Position numbers and translations under genes: made by a program. DNA of 64,000 bases. It comes from Agrostemma githago. Lineage: Eukaryota; Streptophyta; Magnoliopsida; Caryophyllales; Caryophyllaceae. Below, one piece after another: positions 1 to 11,169 of this stretch. The stretch covers positions 26,840,734-26,904,733 of the forward strand of contig OY288259.1 in assembly GCA_958450325.1 (NCBI GenBank). The letters run 5' to 3'. Position 1 is the stretch's first letter. Every line of letters begins with the position of its first letter. The notes beneath the pieces were generated by a model that searched no databases, had not been told where the DNA came from, and saw only the letters and a list, made by a program, of their open reading frames with translations.

Positions 1-145
1 TGGTAATCTAGTTTCGTTGTAGGCCAACCTAGTCTAAACCTTGATATACCGTCCTCGTGGATACGATCCCGACTTGCCCTAGCTACCCACTAGGTTAGTC
101 GGTGTTTTATTGATCGGCTAGGGACGTGACGAATCCCTACCATCA
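1..145 (+). mobile_element. LTR 3'-end fragment
   Basis: These bases match the last part of the LTRs at 4090-4230 and, on the minus strand, 17066-17210: a stretch on phrases such as GTGGATACGATCCCGACTTG and CCCTAGCTACCCACTAGGTTAG, ending ACGAATCCCTACCATCA. The CA end is followed directly by unrelated DNA without a primer-binding site. It is therefore a 3' LTR end or a solo LTR whose start lies outside the window. Family membership is seen directly; the element type is inferred. Confidence 0.7.
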
Positions 146-687
146 ATGACAATTAACTCGGCGTCAACGGGTTTCGTCCTGATCCGATTTGTCGATGATT
201 CTTTTAGAATAATATTTTGAATGAAATGGGGTCGGACATATTTAATGACGAATCTCCACGATCTATTACGCCCTTAAGTGTTTAGGGCGGCGCACCTCGA
301 AGGGCGCCACCTCCAATACAACTTGTAAAGAGATTAAATAGACTTTAGGCGGAATTCGTAATTAAACATATTCGACCCGAAAATTCGACCGTTGTTGCAA
401 ACTTAAGTCCTAGGCATTTTAATATCGTAATTCGGCCTTAAGGCCTACGATCATTAATTTAGCCTCAGCGGACGTTGCTCGGATCGTTTTGAAAATAGTT
501 TTGTTAAATAGTTATACGCGGTATTATATAAGACGGAATATAAATAACGGTAATTAAATGTTAGATTGTTAGATTGGTTAGTATGCGAATAATGATAATG
601 CTAGATGTTAATTGACATAAAATAAAATGTTAGTGTACAAAAATATAAAATGTTAGTATACATAAAATTAAAAGTTAGTATGTTAGT

Positions 688-731
<44 letters not shown>

Positions 732-780
732 ATATATATATATATAATCGAAAAGAAAAGAAAAGAGAAAGGAGAAAGAG
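146..780. other. non-coding, unassigned repeat-like DNA
   Basis: No coding signal was recognised. The first half has moderate GC with short inverted motifs (GGGCGGCGCACC near 295). The second half is AT-rich and ends in an AAT microsatellite, an AT run and a purine stretch. It may be part of the LTR-like block to its right, since minus-strand TGTAACATTC near 800 resembles an LTR start, but no boundaries could be proven. Confidence 0.4.
692..747. repeat. (AAT)n followed by (AT)n microsatellite
   Basis: A perfect AAT array of about 13 units runs directly into an alternating AT tract. This is simple-sequence DNA with no gene. Confidence 0.9.
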
Positions 781-1600
781 GTGATGAGATTGAATGTTAC
801 ACCCTCAACCTACGTGTTTTTGCTTCTCGGAATAGGGCTCGTCAAATGGTGGCACAGTCACGGGAGCGTCGAGATACGTAGGGGAGTTATGGTGTGTATG
901 TGGTTTGTAGAGATGGATTTTAACGAGTTTTGCTCTCGGTCTTTTATGAGTTTTGATCTCGTATTTGCTTTGAATGTGTATGTGTAGAGGTTGCAGATGT
1001 ATTGTGAAAATGAAGTTTGAAAATGTGTAGGTTTTGAAGGTGGTAGAAGGTGAAAAAGAGTTGATGTAAGGTGATGAGTGCTTTAGAAAAGTTGTGAAAT
1101 GTTGTGGGTTGATGGGGTATTTATAGGAGAAACCCCACGACCTAGGGTCGCTCGATTGAGTGGCCCTAGTGCACTCGGTCGAGTGCCTTTGAAAATGAAT
1201 CTGGTCCGTTTTTTGAGACTTCACTCGACCGAGTGGGTCAATCCACTCGATCGAGTGGATAAGATTGACGAGCTTAAATAGGGAAGGATTTGTTGACTAT
1301 TTTGAATGTGATTTTGTTGACTTAGTTAGTCTTGATTTTCTTTTGACTTTGAAGTTAGACAAATGCATGGCTGGTTGCGTCTCGGGATTCGACTTTGACC
1401 GGGTTTTGACTCGGTCGCTAAAAGACGGTTTTATTTCCGGTGACGGTTTTGACCCAAATTAGTCTCATTTTATTGGAAACAGCCCACTAGGCCTGAATTT
1501 GAGGTCAGTTTTGTGAGATTCGTACTCCGCTAAAAGTCCATGCCAGACATTACTGATTCCGAGCCCATACTCGAGCGCGTTAAAGCATGTTTGCGTCCGA
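781..1600 (-). other. LTR-like non-coding block with palindromic CACTCGACCGAGTG motifs
   Basis: No credible protein is present. On the minus strand a TATA-like CTATAAATA (near 1119-1127) is followed by a C/A-rich leader, as in a plant LTR promoter. Upstream of it (1150-1260) lie near-palindromic 14-mers of the type CACTCGGTCGAGTG and CACTCGATCGAGTG, four times. A minus-strand LTR between about 1490 and 800 is a reasonable guess. I could not find matching ends, a primer site or a target duplication. Confidence 0.35.
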
Positions 1601-1616
1601 TCATCATCTTAGCCAG

Positions 1617-2658
1617 GCAAAGCATGAAATTCTCATTAATGGTTCTCCTACAAAGAGTTTTCAACCGACAAATGGGCTCAGACAAGGAGACCCCCTCTCC
1701 CCCTATCTTTTTATCCTTTGCATGGAAGTTCTCTCCGCAAATTTGGATGATGCCCAAGACATGGGTTCTCTTCAAGGGGTTAGAGTATCGAAGCAAGGAC
1801 CCATGATTAATCATCTTTTCTTCGCGGATGATGCCATCTTCTTCAGTAATTGCAATGATAATTATCTCAAAGCTCTCAGCAACATCCTTAAGGATTTTTG
1901 TATGATCTCTGGACAACAAATAAACTATGACAAGTCTGCTATCCATTTTGGAGCTTCAACTACAATGGCTAAAGTTACAAAAGGCCTGAAAACTCTCCAA
2001 ATAAAGAGGAATAACGACATGGGCAATTATTTAGGTATTCCCCTCCTTGTTGAACATAATAAGAAGATTTACTATGATGACATCATCTGTAGAATTAAGC
2101 GCAGAATTTCATCTTGGAATGACACTCATCTTAGCCAGGCTGGTCGATTTGTCCTCATCTCCTCGGTCCTCTCCTCATTATCCATTTATTTTCTATCGGT
2201 ACTTCGTATACCGATAAGTGTCGCCAAGAGAATTAACTCTCTTTTGGCACATTTCTGGTGGGCGGGTGGAAGACGAAATAGGACTGTTCACTGGAGGAGC
2301 CCGAAAGTGTTATGCCTTCCAAAATGCGATGGCGGTCTCGGTCTTAGAAATATCTCTTTCTTCAATCAAGCCCTACTTGCTAAAGTAGCTTGGAAAATCT
2401 TCACCGACAGTGAGTCCCTCATCAGCAAAGTTTTCTCCTCAAAATACAAATGTTCGATCAACAACATCGAAAATATGAGTAATTCCTTGATCAAGAACTG
2501 CTCCTGGGGCTGGAGAAGCATTCACTGGGGGGGGGGGGCCAGTCTTATTAGCCATCAACTCGCTTGGAGCTTGGGCTTGAATAGCTCCCTCGACATCTGG
2601 AATCATCATTGGGTTTTCGCGGAAATCCCGGTTCCTAAAACTGGTGTTGACATCACCA
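1617..2658 (+). pseudogene. LINE-1 reverse transcriptase, central and C-terminal part
   Basis: Open frame with LINGSPT, GLRQGDPLSPYLF and the RT catalytic box HLFFADDAIFF (FADD, the plant LINE form of YxDD), then LGIPL, the SSWNDTHLSQAGR thumb motif and GGLGLRNISFFNQALLAKVAWK. The N-terminal fingers and the APE endonuclease are missing through 5' truncation. A G9 run near 2530 sits inside the frame and may hide a sequencing or slippage error. RT would copy LINE RNA at the nick (target-primed reverse transcription); this copy is dead. Confidence 0.85.
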
Positions 2659-3002
2659 TGATAAGTGTGGTTTGTAGTGCCTATTTTGTTGTGTTTTGGT
2701 CCTGTTTTCCTTGTGGAATCACTCCTTGGGAGCGGTTTATGGGTTACTTATGCTTCCTTTAGTTCGTTTTAGGTTCCCGAGACCATTCAAGAAAAGGTGG
2801 AGCGATTCCGACTCGATACATACACTTTTTGGAGCCAACGAAGCGAAGAAACGATCACTCGATGCCTTGGATTCGATCCCGAGACCTTGGTACCCATTCC
2901 CGAGCACCTTAGGCTCGATCCCGAGTCCCGAGAATCGATGGGAATCCCATGAGAAGCAAGGAGGGACCAAAAAGATCGTAATGGAGGCCTACAAGGTCCT
3001 TC

Positions 3003-3145
3003 CCGGGCGGGATAATGCCTTCCCGACCGGGAAGGAGGTTGCAATTGAAGATTCTACTGTGTTGGGGTCCTTCCCGACCGGGAAGGGAGGCTTCCCGACC
3101 GGGACCACCTCTTCCCGACCGGGACCACCACCTTCCCGGCCGGGA
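3003..3145 (+). repeat. cluster of CCCGACCGGGA hairpin units in the solo LTR
   Basis: Six degenerate units (CCCGGGCGGGA, CCCGACCGGGA, CCCGGCCGGGA) occur within 143 bp, each able to pair CCCG with CGGG around a 2-base centre. They sit about 60 bp upstream of the LTR TATA box, a position compatible with a role in LTR promoter activity, which is inferred. Confidence 0.75.
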
Positions 3146-3198
3146 AGGCCCAACTGCAACCCACAATGCTTCCTTTCTTCTCCTTTGTTCTTGTAACC

Positions 3199-3209
3199 CT
3201 ATATATACC
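3199..3209 (+). promoter_or_regulatory. TATA box of the solo LTR
   Basis: CCTATATATACCC occurs in the middle of the LTR. The matching motif is present on the minus strand of the two LTRs of the 7-kb element (12761-12769 and 18148-18157), which supports it as the LTR promoter. Confidence 0.55.
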
Positions 3210-4230
3210 CTTCCTCTTGTAATCTTATCATATGTTAGACATTACCCACTAAACCCTAGACTATTTTAGCATAGATTATCATAGATTAGTGTACATTAGT
3301 CGTTAATTACTTCTTAATCTTAGATTACACTTGTATTAATTGAATTCTTCAAGATTCAACCAAGATTGACAACCTTGGGAGATTGTTTTGGGTTTTCTCT
3401 ATTGATGCAAGTTTTCATTCTTCCTTTCATCTTCTAGTATGGTATAATCTCTTTTCCTTTCTCTTAATCTTTGTTTTATTATTCAAGTTTCAATCTTTAG
3501 ATCTTGTTTATTGTTTTGTTCATCATCTTTGTTAGTTTTAGATATGTATGCTCTTGTTCTTGTTTTGGTTTATCTTGTTAGTGTTAGTTTTAGATTAGAT
3601 ATGTTTGAGTAGACACTTGCTAGGGTTATTAGGGTGATTGGTTGTGATTGTGGATAATTAGGGTGAGATGGGTGGTATTAGATGTAGTTTTTGTTGTTTC
3701 CCATTTACCTTGCACTCCACATGTTCGATGAAATTCTTGTGAGACTAGTGACGATCAATCCTTGTTTTTCTTGCATATTCTCTTGTATGTGTGTGTTTGG
3801 TGGGTTGGTTTGGTTCCCTCATTACGTAGCGAGAGCCCGATGAGGACGACCCCTAGGCCGATTACGTAGCGAGAGCCCGATCGGTAGAATCTAGGCTACG
3901 AAAGCATGCTAGTAACCCCGTTCTTCCCCTTTTTGTCTTCTTTGTATCCATGAACCCGACCTAACCCTAGTTTTCATTCTTATTGTTATCCTTGCTTCCC
4001 TTAGTCATTAGTTACTTGTTTTGTCTCCCTTTTCCTTGTTGTAGACCTTAGCATAGTCCTTAGCCTCCCCCTAGTTTAGCCCGTCTCGAACCTAGTCCTA
4101 GACCTTAGCACCCATTAGTCTAGACACTTCTTTCCGTCCCTGTGGATCGATCCGACTTTCCCTAGCTACCCTAGTTAGGTTAGTTGGTTATTATTTGACG
4201 GCGGGATCCGCGACAAATCCCGCACCATCA

Positions 4231-5451
4231 CACCCGCGGCTGCTTTCCTAGGAAAATTAAAGATCTCGTTAATGCTGATGGTTCCTGGAATGAAGCTACT
4301 CTTACGGATGTTTTCTCACCCTACTGGATTAAAAAAATCTTGTCAATTCACTTGCCCATCAGCCAATGTCGAGATATGCCTTTTTGGATGGCTAGTTCGG
4401 ATGGGAATTATACTGTCAAATCAGGATATAAGTACATCTCAAACACTGTCAGGGACTGCGAAAAGATCAATAGACAACACAATAATTTGGATGACACTAT
4501 AATCTCCTTCTGCCGAAAGACTCTTTGGAAGATTAAATGTCCCAATAAATGGAAAATCTTCCTCTGGAAAATCCTTCACAACTGCTTACCAATGGGAATG
4601 GCTTTCCTTAAGAGAAATATTGACATTGATCCATATTGTTTTTTCTGCAGATACACTGACTCTGAGGAGCTTGAATCTGCTTCCCATCTCTTCAGAGAAT
4701 GCCCTTTTGCTTCGAGAGTATGGCTTGGGGGGAATTTAGGCATCAGAAGTCAATCCAATAATGATTTGTCCCTCCCTCGATGGATTATCAACTGGATTCA
4801 ATTTCTTAGCAAACAAAACGATGCTGATAGTCTTATTTACCAGTTCATCTCTACCCTTTGGGCTATCTGGGTGGCTAGAAATAAAAATAGGTTTGATGGA
4901 ATTTCCTGGCCTACTGGTATTGCCAACCATGTTATAATCACATCTCCCTTTACTCTCCATATGAACGAAGCTCATGAAAGTAAGAATATTAATTATGGCA
5001 AGAATTTCTCATGGGTCGATGGATCTCCCCTCCAATTAATAGGGAAAGCTGATAGCCCCTGTCAGGTTATCACCATTGATTCAGATGCACTTGGTTCCCT
5101 AATTCAAATGCATCCTGCGGTTGGATCGCTCACGACTCTATCACGGGTTACAACTCGGCTCACTCCGCCAGCTTCAACACCAATTCCCCTATCTTAGCGG
5201 AAGCCACAGGGATTCTCAAGGCTTGTATCTGGGCCTTTCACATTGGTCTTCTCCACATTACACTGCGCACGGACTGTCTTAATCTAATTGAAGCTCTTGC
5301 AAGCACGAATTTCCCGAGGAATGAGCTGCGCGGAATAATTGAAGACATACTCCATTATTCTAAATACTTTCATTGTCTCTCAATTAATTACATTCCTAGG
5401 TCGCTTAATAAGCATGCCCATGGTCTAGCCATGGCTGCGATAAAACATTGA
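4231..5451 (+). pseudogene. LINE-1 C-terminal region: zinc-binding RT region and RNase H
   Basis: The frame continues from the RT block across the solo LTR: the DLVNADGSWN motif, then MPFWMASSDGNYTVKSGY, a zf-RVT type cysteine region (CFFCRY...HLFRECPF) and an RNase H domain. RNase H residues visible across frames are DSDA (about 5080), EATG (5200), RTDC (5270) and the NKHAH end (5408). A frameshift near 5090 splits the RNase H. The LINE ends at the TGA at about 5449. Confidence 0.85.
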
Positions 5452-5478
5452 TGAATCTAGTTTTGCTTGATGCCAAAA

Positions 5479-5662
5479 AAAATCATTTCTTGGGTATAAG
5501 AGTTTGGAACACCTTTAAAATACTAACAACACAAACAAAAATCAACATTAATAGCACATAATACCCTTGGAAATGGTATTTACATGATTTAAGTCTTTAT
5601 CCGGTGCATTTAACAATAGCTGTTTCCAAGCTGTATGTGAGACATACAAGGACAATTCCTTT
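5479..5662. other. intergenic sequence
   Basis: AT-rich DNA between the LINE-1 A-tail and the MITE-like element. Nothing recognisable was seen. It may belong to the decayed 3' flank of the CACTA element. Confidence 0.5.
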
Positions 5663-6312
5663 TGGGGCCGTTTGGTTTGAGGTATTCAAGAAAGGAAAAG
5701 GGAATAAAAGTTCATGATTTCCTTTGTTGGTGTTTGTTTAGCCAATTCAATCATTCTCTTTCCCCCTCCCTTTCCCCCAAACTCTTACTTCTTACCCCCA
5801 CCCCCCAAGGTAATGGGACTACCACCATTACGAACACCACCACACTTTCGGGTCATGTCAAATATGAGTTGAAGTTGGGTAAAATAATTTTTGATGTCTT
5901 CATTTATCAATTAAAAAGAAAACGCATTTTTTAAAATTTATCGTATTGTAGTAATTATTACTTCGTATATTTAGCGTATTTACAATTAAAAAAGTGTAAA
6001 AATAATACTCTCCTTATATACAGGTATTTTATTATTAAAAGATACCACAAAATTTATTTTTTATTATTTTTATAATTTATATATTAATTTATTTACTTTA
6101 TAATTTTTTTATTTTACATAAGTATAAATAATATGACGGCACACCGATAATGTTGAGGTTGCTAATGTTGAGGTTTGAGTGAAGGTTGAGTGAAATTCAT
6201 TCTCTTTCAGTGAAACAAAACAACAACCCAAATTTGGGGTAATCCCATTCCTTTCCCTCTGTTTCCCTTTGTTGATTTCATTCCCTTTCCCTTTGATGAA
6301 CCAAACGCCCCC
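5663..6312. mobile_element. MITE-like element with GGGGCCGTTTGGTT terminal repeats
   Basis: The left end GGGGCCGTTTGGTT and the right end AACCAAACGCCCCC are inverted repeats. The next 40 bases on each side are purine-rich inverted copies (AGGAAAAGGGAATAAAA against AAGGGAAAGGGAATGAAA). The interior is AT-rich without a protein. Such ends are common in plant PIF/Harbinger and hAT MITEs. The target duplication is unclear, so the superfamily stays open. Confidence 0.65.
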
Positions 6313-6834
6313 AGTTATAAGTAACTAAACAAACACACTGGTAGCTTGATGTTTAAGACAAACACGGAGTATATGTAAATACATAGACAAGTTGATGTCA
6401 AAATACAAGCTTCATCACAAGTACTAGCAGCTAATCTGTTTAAGACAAGTTATCTTTGTTCGTGTGTGACTAGACGGTTCTTGCAAAGGACTTAGGTGGA
6501 CAACCAATATTAAGGTTAGTGCAGTGATATTTTAAAGGGGGGTATAAGTTAATCAGCTTAATTGTGGGGACAATATTAAGTTAACTAGTAAATTGATGTG
6601 GCGTTCTTAATTGTACTCAAGCTTAGCTTCGTATTATTAACTTAATTGTGGGTTCTGAATCGACATTGATTGAAAAGGCAAACTGTACTATACTATTTTA
6701 GAATAATAGCACCTGATCCTAGAACAATATATTGCATAAAGATTTACATACTATCCTAGAACAATATATCATTTAGAAAAAAATCAACCAAGTCCAACTA
6801 CGACTTATAGTTATACCTGATCAGGAATTACTTG
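6313..6834. other. non-coding; probable 3' part of the CACTA element
   Basis: AT-rich DNA with no terminal CACTA motif and no protein homology that I can recognise. Because the last recognised exon of CACTA gene 2 ends at about 6835 on the minus strand, this should be its 3' UTR or terminal region, or else a deletion removed it. Confidence 0.4.
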
Positions 6835-6940
6835 GTATCGGTTTACGATTGTTTCCACCATATAACGGCAAACATAGAATCCACAATCTAATGAGTCAAG
6901 TGATTGTTCAGGACATTGTTGCAAAAAATAATAATTTAAG
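6835..6940 (-). pseudogene. CACTA gene 2, exon with the Ulp1-like catalytic cysteine box
   Basis: The minus-strand translation contains CPEQSLDSLDCGFYVCRYM, the hallmark of the C48/Ulp1-like peptidase C-terminus; the Cys of DCGFY is at 6883-6885. A GT donor follows CCTGATCAG at about 6835. The matching His part of the same domain is at 10290-10396, on the far side of LINE-2. LINE-2 therefore split one protease domain, probably within an intron. Ulp1-type proteases remove SUMO; in transposons their role is unknown. Confidence 0.75.
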
Positions 6941-7021
6941 GTGTGTTAAGAATTCTTAAATTTAAAAAAACAAGTAAAGATATCCAACTTTCTTATAAAT
7001 ATGCTTTACAAAATACTACTC

Positions 7022-7035
7022 AATGATAAGATGCA
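7022..7035 (+). repeat. LINE-2 target-site duplication, left copy
   Basis: AATGATAAGATGCA is repeated exactly at 10023-10036, defining the LINE-2 insertion. Confidence 0.92.
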
Positions 7036-10022
7036 TAAACGAGATATCCAATCAATATGGAACACATTACCATTGGTCTTTTTCCTGAACTCACGACCCC
7101 TGAAAAAGCTAAACTGGACCGTGACTACACTACGAGTGAAATCCAAAATGCTCTGAATCAAATGGCCCCTTTTCGTGCCCCGGGACCAGATGGGTTTCAG
7201 GCTCTTTTTTATCAAACCCAACGGGAAACTGTTCAACTAGTCTCTGCAAAATGATTCTCCAGGCCCTTCACGACCAAGTTTTTCCGGCTGATCTCGGTGA
7301 AACCTTCTTAACTCTAATCCCGAAAGTTGATCACCCACATTCGGTGACACAATTTCGGCCAATTGGACTATGTAATGTATCATTTAAGATCATTACCAAG
7401 ATGATCGTAAACCGCCTTAAAGGTGTACTACCTGTTCTTATTAGCCCGATGCAGACTAGCTTTGTCCCGAAGAGGCAAATTACGGACAACATCATTGTTG
7501 TTCAAGAAGTTCTTCACACTTTAAGGTCTAAGACCGGCAAAAAGGGGTATATGGTCCTAAAACTCGATCTTGAGAAGGCGTATGACAAGCTCGAGTGGCC
7601 GTTTATTGAACACACCTTGCGGGATATGAATCTCCCGACACGTATGGTAAGAACCATTATGAAGTGTGTCAGGGCTTCTAAACTCAACGTGCTTTGGAAC
7701 GGAGAGCGCACTGAGCTATTTTCTCCGACTCGAGGCATTCGTCAAGGCGACCCTTTCTCTCCGTATTTATTCACGATGTGTATGGAAAAACTCAGCCAAC
7801 TTATTGTCCAGGAGGGAAATAAATGGGCAGGTATTCAGACTAGTCGCGGAGGGCCATACATTACCCACTTATTTTTCGCGGATGATTTAATATTATTTGG
7901 GGAAGCAACGATTGAGCAAGCCCGTACAATCCAGAAATGCCTCCAAGTATTCTGTTCAGCCTCTGGTCTCAAAGTCAGTCATCCTAAATCTAAGATCATC
8001 TTCTCGGCTAATACGGACCCCTTAGTTCGACACGCCATCTTGACTGAACTAGATATGGAATGCACCGACGACTTGGGAACGTATCTTGGAATGCCGACTT
8101 TTCATGGTCGTGTGACAAAAGCCCATTTCGATTTCATCATAAACAAAGTGGATAAAAGGCTATCGGGGTGGAAATCTCAGCATTTATCCTTAGCGGGTCG
8201 GGCCACTTTCGTTCAATCGGTTCTTTCGACCATCCCCTCTTATGCTATGCAGACGGCTCGGATTCCCAGGTCGGTCTGTAATGAGCTGGACAAAACTTCT
8301 AGACGATTCCTGTGGAGTGGCTCGACGAAAAAAAAAAGGGGTCCACCTTGTAGCCTGGGACACGGTTACTAATAGCAAAGAGAATGGCGGGCTTGGTTTA
8401 CGGTCTATGAAACAGGTTAACACGGCATTCATGGCCAAACTTGGGTGGCGGTTACTCTCGGAACCAAATGCATTATGGGCCCGGGTCTTAAGACACAAAT
8501 ATTGCAAAGGTCAGTGTGACATGGACATGTTTGGAGACCGTCACAACAGCTCTAATGTCTGGAAAGGAATTGTCGAGGGTTTCTCGACGTTGAAAAAAGG
8601 TATGAGTTCTTCTATTGGTAACGGTCGCAGGACAATGTTTTGGTCACACTGTTGGGCTACTCCAACACCGTTAGAAGAGCTGATCACTCAAGATATCCCG
8701 ACACACTTACAAGATGTTACTGTCGAGGAGATGTGGGATACTGAGACAGGATGGAAATTGAATTTATTCGCGGATTTCCTTGAGAATAATGTACTCCGGA
8801 CTATAGCATCCTACGAGGTAGTGCAAGACGATGAAGCCGAGGATACGTTTTACTGGGCACTGATTTCTACCGGAAAATTCACTATTAAATCGGCCGTTAG
8901 CTTAATAAGAAATGAAGTAGAGAATGATGACGGTCACATATGGCGCCTTCCATGGCGGACGTGGGCTCCCCAGCGAGTTCGGTTATTTCTTCGGCTCGTT
9001 ATGCATGACCGTTTAATGACTAATGATAATCGAACTCGTCGGTGCCTAACTGATGACCCGTTTTGTGGAAAATGCCTCGTGGAGGTTGAGTCGACCATCC
9101 ACCTTTTGCGAGATTGTCCTAAAGCTCCTGTCCCCACCCGATTTCTTTAGGAACGACATCTCACCCAAGGATTGGGCGGCCATGAACCTGGCGCCTCAAG
9201 ACGGTCCAAACTTGAGAGATTGGGCCTCAACATTTGCTATGACCATTTGGTGGATTTGGAAGTGGCGGAATAACCGTGTGTTTGGCAATACAGAAAACAT
9301 ACTGGCAAATACGGTCCTATTCCTCAAAAATAGAATAGAAGAGGTTAATAAAGCGAGAGAGTCGGTGGATTTGATGGACCCGACTACTAGAAGAGGCAAA
9401 GAGGAAATTTTGGTGAAATGGCTCGCCCCACCCTATGACTGGTTGCTACTTAACATCGATGGTGCTTCCAAGGGCAACCCGGGTGCTTCGGGGGCGGGTG
9501 GTCTGTTTCGAGATTCATCTGGACAGCTATTGTGTGCTTTTAGTGAACATCTTAGGCTCGCTACGGTCACCCGAGCTGAGCTAATGGTCCTCAGAAGGGG
9601 ATTACTTATTGCTCGGGAGCGGAATTATACACAACTCATAATCCAATCTGACTCCAAAGCTATACTTAGCTTAATCAAGCAAGACGATGCTTTTCCAACG
9701 GCCCATTCCCATATGCTACAGCTCTGCAAGTCACTCATTTCGGACCACTCGTGGACTGTCGAGGTTCAACACATTTATCGAGAAGCCAACGGGTGTGCGA
9801 ATTGGTTAGCAAACCGAGATGCTTCACAACAGGAGCAGCTCACAATTTTTGAACCGATGGACACTCCGGCGCAACTTTTTCAACTTTTGGAAGCGGATTT
9901 GGGAGGAGTCTCGTGGCCTCGCTTCGTCCCGATTCGTGCTTTCTAGTTTATTAGCCTAGTTTCTTTTTTCCATTTCTTTTCGTTTTTCTTTTAGGCCTAG
10001 CCTTTTTCGATACACCAAAAAA
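7036..10022 (+). mobile_element. LINE-2: 5'-truncated L1-type LINE in CACTA gene 2
   Basis: A 2987-bp insertion bounded by an exact 14-bp duplication and ending in an A run (10017-10024). It encodes RT, a zinc-binding region and RNase H, but no endonuclease and no ORF1. It differs clearly from the LINE-3/4/5 family (poly-A tail, different RT) and lies antisense to the CACTA gene that it disrupts. Confidence 0.93.
7057..9946 (+). pseudogene. LINE-2 ORF2: reverse transcriptase - zinc region - RNase H, frameshifted
   Basis: In order: RAPGPDGFQALFYQ; FRPIGLCNVSFK; DLEKAYDKLEW (RT motif A); GIRQGDPFSPYLF; THLFFADDLILF (catalytic FADD); the LSGWKSQHLSLAGRA thumb; a zinc-type region CGKCLVEVESTIHLLRDCP; and a full RNase H (NIDGASKGNPG, TRAELM, IIQSDSK, REANGCANWLA). 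The frame breaks three times: at about 7250, in an A10 run near 8330-8340 (homopolymer slippage) and near 9135. Otherwise the domains are well preserved, so it is relatively recent. Confidence 0.9.
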
Positions 10023-10036
10023 AATGATAAGATGCA
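10023..10036 (+). repeat. LINE-2 target-site duplication, right copy
   Basis: An exact copy of 7022-7035 directly after the A-tail. Confidence 0.92.
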
Positions 10037-10289
10037 CTACAAAATATTAATGAATTGTTAATAAATGCATACCAATGGTTTCCTCCACTTAATAAGTGGT
10101 TTCTTTTTCATTTTCTTGATATCTTTCCGATGCTCCAAGCTAAATTTTATGATTCCTCTATAAAATGTGTAGAGAAGAAAATATTTGTCTACATTAATTA
10201 GTATAAACAAATATTTCAGCAAACTTAGATACTTCCGTCTAATTTATCTACATTAGTATAAAATGTGTACAAAAGTGATTTATGGTACG

Positions 10290-11141
10290 TACTCATTAAT
10301 GATTTCTTCAGCAAACTTAGGTATTTCATTGTCACCCGCTGGACTCAGCCACCACACCACTCCATTCCACGGGCTAATGACAGCTAACATCCAATGGTAA
10401 CTGGATAAAGGGGACTAGCAAAGTACTTATACGTAAATAACAGAAGAAATGAACGGAAATTACACTGTGTCCAAGATCAATTATCACGAATACAACATTC
10501 AACTAATAAACTATAAAGAGATTGTACTTACCCCTCATGAAAAGGAGCAAAGAAAGTTTGATTGATATTCACACCTTCATTGCAACCCAAGACCACGCTA
10601 AATAGTCGATACGCTCTTTCTTATCCACCATTGACAATGATGATAAATGATTGACATCGCAAAATCCATAGACTCCGGAAATACACTCGTTGTGACATTT
10701 TTCACTTAAGTACCTAACACATAAGATATATTGTTTAAAAAAAATCGATGAACTAAAGCAATGAAAATGCCAAAATTAAATAGTTGGAGACTTACTTCAT
10801 AAAAACAGTTACATGACTTGCTCCAATCGCTCGTTGAAAAGACCAGTCAAGCATATCTTCATAGTTTAGTTCAACGTCATGGGAAAAAGAAGATACAGAA
10901 GTAGGGATAGGCACTTTGATTTTTTTTCATTACTCCTTTTCATGGATATAGCTTCGTTCTTAAAAAAGCGCAACAAATCAGTGGTTAAATTGGCTCGATC
11001 CTTATCCATTATGATATACTTTTGGGAGCAAGACCCTTGAGATGAACAAGATTGAGGAGATGTGGAGCGTAACTGATTTCTTGATTTACCATTATCCTTC
11101 TCATTTTCATCAGCAACCACCTTCATTTGTATAAAATACAA
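10290..11141 (-). pseudogene. CACTA gene 2, Ulp1-like protease exons (N-terminal and His part)
   Basis: Read on the minus strand: a linker exon (11141-10866), then NYEDMLDWSFQRAIGASHV (10840-10790), ISGVYGF and NQTFFAPFHEG (10700-10530), a GTAAGT donor, then HWMLAVISPWNGVVWWLSP (about 10396-10340). FF.PFH.G...HWMLAVI is the typical start of the catalytic region of Ulp1-like peptidases in plant transposon proteins, including the catalytic His. The Cys box follows at 6835-6940 beyond LINE-2. Splicing is inferred from frame and GT/AG sites. Confidence 0.7.
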
Positions 11142-11169
11142 GTATCTTCAGATTAAGAATCTTAAAATT

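Larger units (their letters stand above)
2659..4230 (+). mobile_element. solo LTR inserted in LINE-1
   Basis: The block starts TGATAAGTGTGGTTTGTAGTG and ends GCACCATCA, matching both ends of the LTRs of the element at 11689-18693 in the opposite orientation. It is flanked by CACCA (2654-2658) and CACCC (4231-4235), a 5-bp target duplication with one change. There is no internal region, so it is a solo LTR left by LTR-LTR recombination. The LINE-1 coding sequence continues on the other side. It holds about six GC-rich CCCGACCGGGA-type units (3003-3145). Confidence 0.88.
1600..5478 (+). mobile_element. LINE-1: 5'-truncated L1-type LINE, split by a solo LTR
   Basis: Two blocks (about 1600-2658 and 4231-5478) form one L1-clade plant LINE lacking endonuclease and the N-terminal half of reverse transcriptase. 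The 3' end is a short A run (5470-5478) after the RNase H stop. The 5' truncation lies just before the RT motif GLRQGDPLSPYLF. No convincing target-site duplication was found. The solo LTR at 2659-4230 separates the RT thumb region from the WxxSxDGxYxVKSGY region. Confidence 0.85.

Noticed and set aside
805..1224. 139-codon minus-strand frame
   Set aside because: Threonine/proline/histidine-rich composition with no recognisable domain, and it overlaps the LTR-like promoter block. Treated as chance.
1530..1946. 138-codon minus-strand frame
   Set aside because: Antisense shadow of the LINE-1 reverse transcriptase.
10035..10048. CACTACAAAATATT as the left end of the CACTA element
   Set aside because: Its first two bases belong to the LINE-2 target duplication, it does not match the GCACCTGTAGTG terminus, and the Ulp1 Cys box of the same CACTA gene lies further left.
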